From: Bifidobacterium santillanense
Lineage (GTDB): Bacteria > Actinomycetota > Actinomycetes > Actinomycetales > Bifidobacteriaceae
Direction of reading: 5' to 3'
Assembly: GCF_018555385.1 (NCBI RefSeq)
Contig: NZ_JAFEJS010000015.1
Coordinates: 1-51,154 of the forward strand
Length of the DNA: 51,154 bases
The stretch's first letter is position 1, and each line of letters begins with the position of its first letter. A model generated the notes under the pieces. The model searched no databases. It saw nothing but the letters and a program-made list of their open reading frames with translations, and was not told where the DNA came from. Both the position numbers and the translations under genes were made by a program. Shown one piece after another: positions 45,297 through 51,154 of this stretch.

Positions 45297-47479
45297 GGCC
45301 GTCGCCTTTCTCGATGATCGATGGATGCGGTGGAGCGTTCGTCGGATGCGGGGTGGCGGTTGCAGCGGGGGTACTCGACGCAGACCGGCGGCAGCGCGGA
45401 CCTCTGGATGATGGCGAGCAGATGCTCCGCGATGTGCAGCACGTCCTCGTCGGACATGGTCGCGGGGGAGTGGCGCACGCCGTTGCTGTCGACGCGCAGC
45501 GCGTCCACCGCCTCGCCCCTGACCGCGCGCATCCGACGTTCGGTCTCGGCGAGCATGCCCGACGAACCGTCGAGCTGCCTTCTCACGGCCTTCAGGGAGG
45601 CGGCCAGCGAGACGGCCCGGTCCCTGTTGCCGACCGCCGCGCCGCCGTCCGCCCGATGCCATCGCTCCGGGTCGATGCGGCATATGATGGCCGACCCGTC
45701 GGGATTGGGGCGGAAGCCGGATGCGGCGACGGCGACGGCGTCGCGGGCCAGCTTCAGACCGTCCCTGACGGAATGATCCTCTTTTCTGTACGCCCCGTCC
45801 AACAGCGTGACGTCATGCTCGATGGACCGAACGTCGTCGAACGGGTTCCTGCCCAAGGCGCCGAGCACGTACATGAGCCGTTGCAGCATCTCCGTGGCCC
45901 GGGCGAGGCCGTTCCTTCCGGCCGGCTCGTCCATGAGCCGCTGCAGCATCCCCCTGGTCCGGGCGAGGTCGCCCGGTTTGTCCGGGATCCGGTCCTCGTC
46001 CAGATCGGCGTACAGATCGCGCACCGTTCTGCATTGGTCCTTCGTAAGCCGGAACGGGACGCAGTGACCGTGACTCTCCGCGGATTCCGTGTCCATCCAG
46101 CCGAACAGGGCGACGAGGGTGTCGTATCCGATCCGCATGACCGTGCGCTCGCGCTCGTCGTCGTCCCACTGCCGGACCGTCCGGCGGTCGAGCGCGGACG
46201 TCCGCCCCTCGTCCTCCATGCTCTCGATGGAATACGCGTGACGCTCCGGAAGATACCGCCGGCATGCATCGTCCAGCACATGTCGGACGCCGTTCCCGTC
46301 CTTGTTCATCGTGTACTTCAGTATCTCCGCGACGTTGGGGGTCTCCCTCCCGTCCGTACCGGAACGCTCCCCGGCGTCCGCGCGGGGCCGGAAATCACCC
46401 CGCTCGGACGCGGCGTTGGCGAACCTCGTGATGGAGCTCTGGGCCGCGTCGCAGGCGATGGCGCGGACGACCCTGTCGTCGGGGGACTGTCCATACCCGT
46501 CCACCCATATTCTCTGCGCGGCCCGCAGGACGTTGCCCCAGTCTCTGGCCGGGGTGGCGTTCCCGGAGGCAGGGGCGTTCGCCGGCGGCTCGATGCAGTA
46601 CCGGTGCAGCAGCGCGTCGTAGTAGGCGAAGGCCGATATCCAGCCGCGTACGGCACGTACGGCGCGCGGGGTGTTCCTCACACCGAAATCCGGTTTGGTC
46701 TCGCCCCTGCGGCTCGGCGGGAACGACTCCGTGAAGTTCCTCCCGATGGCCTCCAGCCATCGCAGCTTCGCGCCGTTGATATAGTCGGCGAAGTCGATGG
46801 GGCGGCCGACGTCGACGAGCAGACGCGCGGGCGTGTCCCCGTATTGCGGGCCGGCCGCCGCCCTCACGGTCCGTTCGTCGGACAGCGTGCCGTCGGGCGA
46901 CAGCACCGTGGACAGGATCCCGACGATGAGACGGTCGTCCTCGCCGACGGCCTCATCCAATACGTCACGCGCGATGCCCTCGTACCATTGCCGCGCGATG
47001 TCGCAGGCCATGTTGGTCGGATCGTCGTAGGGCTCCCCGGAGCGGTTCGCCGAAAGCCGATCCCCGCACCATTCGACCGCCCATTCGTTGCCGCGTTCGA
47101 GCAGCAGGGACTTCGCCCGATCCCGGACCTCGCAGTCCCTGCGGTACGCCTCCGGGTCGTCGGTCCTGAGGGTGCGCAGATACCCGTCGATGCCGCTCCT
47201 CGCGCCGCGGGTCCCGTTCCTTAAGGCGATGGGGAATCCGGGTGCCTTGATGGGCCTGGGGCCGCGGTCCTGGTCCAGCAGCAGGCAGGCGTATTTGAAG
47301 ATGGTCGGATGAGCGCCGTCGATGGCGTCCAGTTCGGCGATCACCTCATCGACGAACCGCCGTGCCGGTTCGGGGAGACCGCGGTATCCGGCGGACTTCC
47401 GATACCAGCCGACCGGACGGCGCATGGCGGTCCCCGTGCCGGTCGAGGTTCCCCTGATGCCTCCGGAAGTGGACGTCAT
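45293..47479 (-). CDS. Large hypothetical protein (728 aa), divergent from the caspase-like gene
   Basis: A 728-aa soluble protein rich in Arg and Asp, apparently all-helical. An internal near-duplication is visible: ARTRGMLQRLMDEPAGRNGL is followed at once by ARATEMLQRLMYVLGALGRN. There is no P-loop, membrane segment or catalytic motif I can name. GAGAGGAG seven bases before ATG 47479 marks the start. It is transcribed away from the caspase-like gene through a shared 119-base promoter region, so the two sides may be co-regulated. A scaffold, sensor or regulator is possible; I cannot choose. Confidence 0.6.
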   Translation of the reverse strand: MTSTSGGIRGTSTGTGTAMRRPVGWYRKSAGYRGLPEPARRFVDEVIAELDAIDGAHPTIFKYACLLLDQDRGPRPIKAPGFPIALRNGTRGARSGIDGYLRTLRTDDPEAYRRDCEVRDRAKSLLLERGNEWAVEWCGDRLSANRSGEPYDDPTNMACDIARQWYEGIARDVLDEAVGEDDRLIVGILSTVLSPDGTLSDERTVRAAAGPQYGDTPARLLVDVGRPIDFADYINGAKLRWLEAIGRNFTESFPPSRRGETKPDFGVRNTPRAVRAVRGWISAFAYYDALLHRYCIEPPANAPASGNATPARDWGNVLRAAQRIWVDGYGQSPDDRVVRAIACDAAQSSITRFANAASERGDFRPRADAGERSGTDGRETPNVAEILKYTMNKDGNGVRHVLDDACRRYLPERHAYSIESMEDEGRTSALDRRTVRQWDDDERERTVMRIGYDTLVALFGWMDTESAESHGHCVPFRLTKDQCRTVRDLYADLDEDRIPDKPGDLARTRGMLQRLMDEPAGRNGLARATEMLQRLMYVLGALGRNPFDDVRSIEHDVTLLDGAYRKEDHSVRDGLKLARDAVAVAASGFRPNPDGSAIICRIDPERWHRADGGAAVGNRDRAVSLAASLKAVRRQLDGSSGMLAETERRMRAVRGEAVDALRVDSNGVRHSPATMSDEDVLHIAEHLLAIIQRSALPPVCVEYPRCNRHPASDERSTASIDHRERRRP

Positions 47480-47598
47480 CGTGTGCTCCTCTCGCGCTCT
47501 CCGGAACCTTCCGTCTCATGATACAGCCGCTGTATAGTGGACGTGTTCGGCAGGTACGTCCCTCCAGCGGGACTCGACGAGGAGGAGAGGGCAGCATC
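47480..47598. promoter_or_regulatory. Divergent promoter with a 15-bp operator-like palindrome
   Basis: Between the 728-aa gene and the caspase-like gene. ATACAGCCGCTGTAT (47521-47535) is a perfect 7-1-7 palindrome. It overlaps a good -10 element, TATAGT (47533-47538), for the caspase direction, with TTCCGT about 18 bases upstream as a weak -35. A bound protein would block that promoter. Confidence 0.55.
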
Positions 47599-48699
47599 AT
47601 GCAGTCGATGACGCAGGGGCAGGCGCTGTACGTGGGCGTCCAACGCTACGAGCATCACGAGGATCTGCGTTGCTGCCGCGCCGACGCCAGAGACATGGCC
47701 CGGGCGCTGCGCTACGACTGGTCCGGGAACCCGACCTGGGAGAACCGGATACTCGTCGACGGCGACGCCGACGTCGTCGACGAGGGGCGGTTCCGCGACG
47801 AGGTGACGAGGATGCTGGACGGCGCCGACCATGACGCCGTGCTGCTGTACTACTCCGGGCACGCGTGCAGACTGTCGGACGGCGATCTGCTGCTCGCCAC
47901 GTACGAGGACGACCCCTCCGCCGCCGACGGGGACAGGAGCGGCCTGAGGTTCTCCGAACTGGTGGAGGAGACGCGTAGGCATGCGGACATCCTTCGCTTC
48001 ATGGTGGTCATTCTGGACTGCTGTCATGCCGGGGCGATCGCCGACATCGAGCTGCCGCGCAACATGGCGGTGCTGGCGGCGTCCCGCGGCGACGAGGCGG
48101 CCAGGGAGATCGGCGGGCACGGCAGATTCACCGCGGCCCTGCTCATGGGCCTCGACGGCGCCAGCGCCGACGTGTACGGCAACGTGTCGGTGATGTCGCT
48201 GTACTCCGACGTGAACACGATCCTGGCTATGGACGGACGCGGATTCCAGCGCCCGGTGTTCAAGGCGTTCCTGGACCGCGACATCGTGCTCAACCAGACC
48301 CGCGCCGGCATCACGCCGAGGATGATGAGCCGTCTGGTCGACGCGCGCGATCCGCGCGACGGCGGACGCCGACCCGTGTTCGCCGACCGGACGTCCGTCT
48401 TCAGGCCGTATCCCGACATGGAGGCCCCCGAACCCGATGAGGACGACGAGCGATCCTCGGTGTCCGGAACCGGGAACCGCTCCCGCAGGGGCGACGAACG
48501 TCCGGAGGAGCTGACGGCCGACCAGCGGCTGATGGATGAGATGAAGACGTGGCGCGACGCCCATCTGATCGACATCGTCGACGAGAACGGCAGGCCCACC
48601 GACCTGTACTGGGCGTGCGTCAAGGGCGGCCGCATCAGTCTCACCTCGCGCGGCGGCTACTACTTCGATCTCATGAAGCGGCAGTCGGGTCTAGCATGA
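47599..48699 (+). CDS. Caspase-like protease (peptidase C14 fold)
   Basis: A 366-aa protein. Residues 8-230 form a caspase p20/p10-like domain: ALYVGVQRYEHHEDL with CCRADARDM, the catalytic His88 in LLYYSGHAC, and Cys142 in VVILDCCHAG. The segment MAVLAASRGDEAARE and then GRFTAALLMGL are also typical of bacterial caspase-like proteins. A disordered acidic linker (275-310) leads to a C-terminal 60 residues ending ISLTSRGGYYFDLMK, reminiscent of a winged helix. Such proteases act in antiphage cell suicide. GGAGGAGAGGG precedes ATG 47599 (47608 is an alternative). It overlaps the TIR-like gene by ATGA. Confidence 0.85.
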   Translation: MQSMTQGQALYVGVQRYEHHEDLRCCRADARDMARALRYDWSGNPTWENRILVDGDADVVDEGRFRDEVTRMLDGADHDAVLLYYSGHACRLSDGDLLLATYEDDPSAADGDRSGLRFSELVEETRRHADILRFMVVILDCCHAGAIADIELPRNMAVLAASRGDEAAREIGGHGRFTAALLMGLDGASADVYGNVSVMSLYSDVNTILAMDGRGFQRPVFKAFLDRDIVLNQTRAGITPRMMSRLVDARDPRDGGRRPVFADRTSVFRPYPDMEAPEPDEDDERSSVSGTGNRSRRGDERPEELTADQRLMDEMKTWRDAHLIDIVDENGRPTDLYWACVKGGRISLTSRGGYYFDLMKRQSGLA

Positions 48700-49295
48700 A
48701 CGGCCGCGACATGAGGCGGGACCGCAGGGTGAGCATTTGCTCCTCCGATGAGCTGCGCGCCGACCGCGAGAGCATCAGCGGCCTGTTCCTCCGGTTGCGC
48801 AACGGCATCACCAGAGCGCATGGGGAGCCCGTCACGCTGCGGCCGTACAAGTGGGAGTACGATTCCGGCATCGTGCGCACGGACTCCACGCAGGCCGAAT
48901 ACGATCGCCACATCCGCGACAGCGAGCTGGTGCTGCTGCTGTTCCACACCCGCTGCGGCAAATGGACGATGCACGAGCTCTACATGGCGCTCACGCAACG
49001 GGCCAAGGCCGGTCTGCCGCACGTCGCCGTCCTCGTCAGGGACCTCGCCCCGGGCGAATCGCGCACGCCCGAACTGCAGCTCCTGCTCGACACGATCGCC
49101 ACCCTGAGCGCCGTGGACGAGGAGATCCAGCCCGTCACCTACGCCACGACCGACGAACTCGCGGTAGCCGTGGTGCGGTCCCTGCAGTCGATCGGACTGG
49201 AGCTTCCCATCAAGCGCAAGTCCGACGCCCAGGGCCGCACCAGACTCGTCATCGACGGCCTCGGAAGCGAAACCATCGCCACCCTGAACGAGTAG
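48696..49295 (+). CDS. TIR/DUF4062-like protein, partner of the caspase-like protease
   Basis: A 199-aa soluble protein. It opens with a beta strand and the SSDELRADRESISGLF helix, resembling the DUF4062/TIR-like Rossmann fold, and has the hallmark block QAEYDRHIRDSELVLLLF then GKWTMHELYMAL, where Glu94 is at the position of the TIR catalytic Glu. HVAVLVRDL and the following helices complete the fold. TIR enzymes split NAD+ or make cyclic ADP-ribose signals. The start codon overlaps the caspase stop (ATGA), so the two are co-expressed; a TIR-to-caspase signalling pair as in type IV Thoeris is a reasonable hypothesis. Its 3' end overlaps the convergent TPR gene by 47 bases. TIR versus a related non-enzymatic fold is not settled. 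Confidence 0.68.
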   Translation: MNGRDMRRDRRVSICSSDELRADRESISGLFLRLRNGITRAHGEPVTLRPYKWEYDSGIVRTDSTQAEYDRHIRDSELVLLLFHTRCGKWTMHELYMALTQRAKAGLPHVAVLVRDLAPGESRTPELQLLLDTIATLSAVDEEIQPVTYATTDELAVAVVRSLQSIGLELPIKRKSDAQGRTRLVIDGLGSETIATLNE

Positions 49296-51154
49296 GCGCA
49301 TCCTCCTCCGGTCGCGCGGCCGCCGGCCGTCTGTTCTTGATCCGTTTCAGTTGCTCGGCCAACCTCAGTTGCTCGTTGATGTCCTTGATGGTGACCCGCA
49401 TGGACTTGCTCTTGTGCGGTATCGCCTGATACAGCTGCAGCGCCTCCCGGAGTTCCTGCTCCGCCGGTGCGAATCGTCCGGCGGTCTTGTGCAGACCGGC
49501 GAGACGATACAGGACGTCGGCGATCTCACCATTCCAGAGTGTCGGCTCCTGTCGGGCGAGCCGACGGTAGAGCCGAAGCGTTTCCGTGTATTCGGTCATC
49601 GCCTTCTTGATGTTGCCGGTGTCCCGGTGCAGATCCGCGAGTTTGCGCAGATTCTCGGCGAGGGCGGAGATCCACCGTTCGTAATCGTTGCGGACGAGGG
49701 CGCGGAGCAGCCTGATCGCCTCCGTACGTTCGGCCTCCGCGTCCTCGTGTCTGGCGAGGCGCTCGTGCTGGTCGGCGAGTCCGCACAGACTTCGGACGAG
49801 GCCGGGACGCCACGTTCCGGGATCCCGTTGGGTGAGTCCACGGTACAGTTCGACCGCCTCCTCGTACGCATTCGAGGCATCCTCTCCGGCGAAAAAGGCT
49901 TTCAGGTCGGCGAGTCCGCACAGGCTCTCGGCGAGGGCGGGATTCCATTTGTCGGGGTTGCGTCGGGCGAGCTCACGGCGTAGTTTGACCGCTTCCCGGT
50001 ATTCGGTCTCCGCTTGATCGCGGTCGGACGGACGGGCGGCGTGCAGAGAGGCGAGGTCATTCAGCGTCTGGGCGAGGTGGGGACTCCATTTGTCGGGGTT
50101 GCGCCCGGCGAGTTCACGGCGTAGCCCAAGTGCCTCCTGGTATTCGCTTTCAGCTTTCCGGGAGTCGTGTCGCCGTTCGTGCAGGTCGGCGAGATCGCTC
50201 AGGCTCTCGGCGAGGTCGGGTCCGTATGCATCGGGGTCGTCGTGGACGAGTTCACGTCGCAGTTCGAGTGCCTGTTGGTACTCGTTCTCCGACTGATCGA
50301 ACTTGTTGGTGGCTTTGTGCATGTCGGCGAGGTTGTTCAGAGTCCGGGCGAAATCCGGGGCCCACCGCTGGTAATCGTCCTGTATGAGCTGCTTCACAAG
50401 GGCGAGGGCGGTTGTCAGGATGATCTCCTGGTTGTTGTAATCACCCTGATCGTAGTAGTACGTGGCGAGTCGGTTTCGTGCGGTAACGCCCAACCGGAAT
50501 TTGAGTTCGAGATCGGCGGCGGTCTCCAAGGTGCGTAGGCGTTGTTCGCGGTTGCTTGGGGTGTCGGGTTTGGCTTGCAGGGCGTCGTCTCTGGCGAGGA
50601 GCTCGGACACGCGGTCGCGCAGGTCGTCCCTGTGTTGTTCGGCGAGGCGCGCGTGCAGTTCGGCGGCCGCCTGCTCGACCCGGTAGGCGGATGCGTCGTG
50701 TTCGGCCTCCGTGGTGATGGCCTCGAGGTCGAGGATCTCGAGCGCGTGGGGGACGTCGCCGTTCTGGAGCGCGTGGTAGGCGTCCGCCAACCGCGGCGAG
50801 ACCGGGCGCCCGCCGTCGTTGGCGGCGGCGATCCTGGCCAGTCTCCCCAGATACTCCGTCTGCGCCTCGGCCAGTCGTCTGGCCAGCCGGACATGCTCGG
50901 ACGCGACCCGCGCGTACCGGTCGGCCAGTTCGTCGTCGTCCCCATTTCGCTGGTATGCCTCTCGCAGGACCCGGTACTCCAGATCGCATTGCCGGTAGCG
51001 GTGCTCGAGTTCCTGGATCTGCTCGTCCCCCCGGTAGGAGGCCACGTGGTTCAGGTCGATGTCCAGTCGCCGCCCGTCGAGGTAGACGGCGGTCCGTTCG
51101 CCGTCGCCGCGGATCTCGACGCCCGAGCCGGCGTCGAGGCAGCGGACCAGCAGC
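49249..51154 (-). CDS. TPR-repeat protein, 5' end outside the window
   Basis: At least 634 residues. The C-terminal 380 residues contain about seven TPR-like units of about 46 residues (pattern W-P-LA-TL-LA-LH ... AE-EY-EAL-LRREL-NPD). Upstream lies a coiled-coil region (HRYRQCDLEYRVLREAY; ARRLAEAQTEYLGRLARI). A GTG at 51045 could start the protein, but the frame stays open to the last base of the window, encoding LVRCLDAGSGVEIRGDGERT and more. A longer protein with another N-terminal domain is therefore likely. TPR arrays sense or scaffold proteins. It converges with the TIR-like gene and overlaps it by 47 bases. Confidence 0.75.
   Translation of the reverse strand, partial: LLVRCLDAGSGVEIRGDGERTAVYLDGRRLDIDLNHVASYRGDEQIQELEHRYRQCDLEYRVLREAYQRNGDDDELADRYARVASEHVRLARRLAEAQTEYLGRLARIAAANDGGRPVSPRLADAYHALQNGDVPHALEILDLEAITTEAEHDASAYRVEQAAAELHARLAEQHRDDLRDRVSELLARDDALQAKPDTPSNREQRLRTLETAADLELKFRLGVTARNRLATYYYDQGDYNNQEIILTTALALVKQLIQDDYQRWAPDFARTLNNLADMHKATNKFDQSENEYQQALELRRELVHDDPDAYGPDLAESLSDLADLHERRHDSRKAESEYQEALGLRRELAGRNPDKWSPHLAQTLNDLASLHAARPSDRDQAETEYREAVKLRRELARRNPDKWNPALAESLCGLADLKAFFAGEDASNAYEEAVELYRGLTQRDPGTWRPGLVRSLCGLADQHERLARHEDAEAERTEAIRLLRALVRNDYERWISALAENLRKLADLHRDTGNIKKAMTEYTETLRLYRRLARQEPTLWNGEIADVLYRLAGLHKTAGRFAPAEQELREALQLYQAIPHKSKSMRVTIKDINEQLRLAEQLKRIKNRRPAAARPEEDAPTRSGWRWFRFRGRR

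Overview
The window looks like chromosome of a high-GC Actinomycete, most probably a Bifidobacterium. This is inferred from codon use, from protein character (C+ type L28, S16 and RimM with charged tails, a DppD-DppF type fused ATPase) and from gene content. No database search was possible, so the genus is an inference.

Layout. Positions 1-126 are the 3' part of an rRNA operon (5S rRNA plus terminator). From 0.2 to 13 kb there is a loose mix of metabolic and membrane genes: a LysR regulator, a MalY/PatB C-S lyase, a PanE-like reductase, a HAD hydrolase, a GNAT acetyltransferase, a VOC protein, a CPBP protease, an XRE regulator with membrane segments, an Atg22-like transporter and a divergent PfkB protein. 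From 13 to 38 kb is a housekeeping core: rpmB, recG, rsmD, a nitroreductase, trmD, a nucleoside hydrolase, a complete oligopeptide/dipeptide ABC transporter (permease-permease-lipoprotein-fused ATPase), rimM, khpA, rpsP, a membrane-anchored EEP-type phosphatase, ffh, a CDF-like transporter, cysS, a glutamine amidotransferase and an ABC-F ATPase. The rpsP-khpA-rimM block is separated from trmD by about 8 kb.

From about 38.35 kb to the right edge is an accessory island. Its left edge is marked by the C-terminal stump of a ROK-family gene. On the minus strand it encodes two unknown proteins (728 and 244 aa), then, behind a separate promoter, a 162-aa unknown, a papain-fold (Tox-PL type glutamine deamidase-like) protein, a 1018-aa HerA/VirB4-like ATPase and a polytopic membrane protein, then a YbjN-family protein behind a near-identical promoter sequence. 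Divergent from this block, a caspase-like protease (His88/Cys142) and a TIR/DUF4062-like protein form a two-gene unit with an ATGA overlap. A TPR protein converges on them and runs off the window end. The caspase plus TIR-like pair is the strongest candidate for a defence system; it recalls type IV Thoeris (a TIR enzyme signalling to a caspase-like protease). Its sensor or partner could be the TPR protein.

The window is also rich in short structured repeats: (i) a 51-bp repeat with a palindromic core, present eight times upstream of cysS and six times in frame inside the linker of the ABC ATPase; (ii) a six-copy array of 18-19 bp near-palindromes every 30-31 bp upstream of ffh; (iii) two copies of a 125-130 bp element with CCTAGGCA-bearing inverted ends; (iv) two copies of an element with a GAGAA-TTCTC dyad, both between convergent genes. 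Terminator hairpins separate most transcription units.
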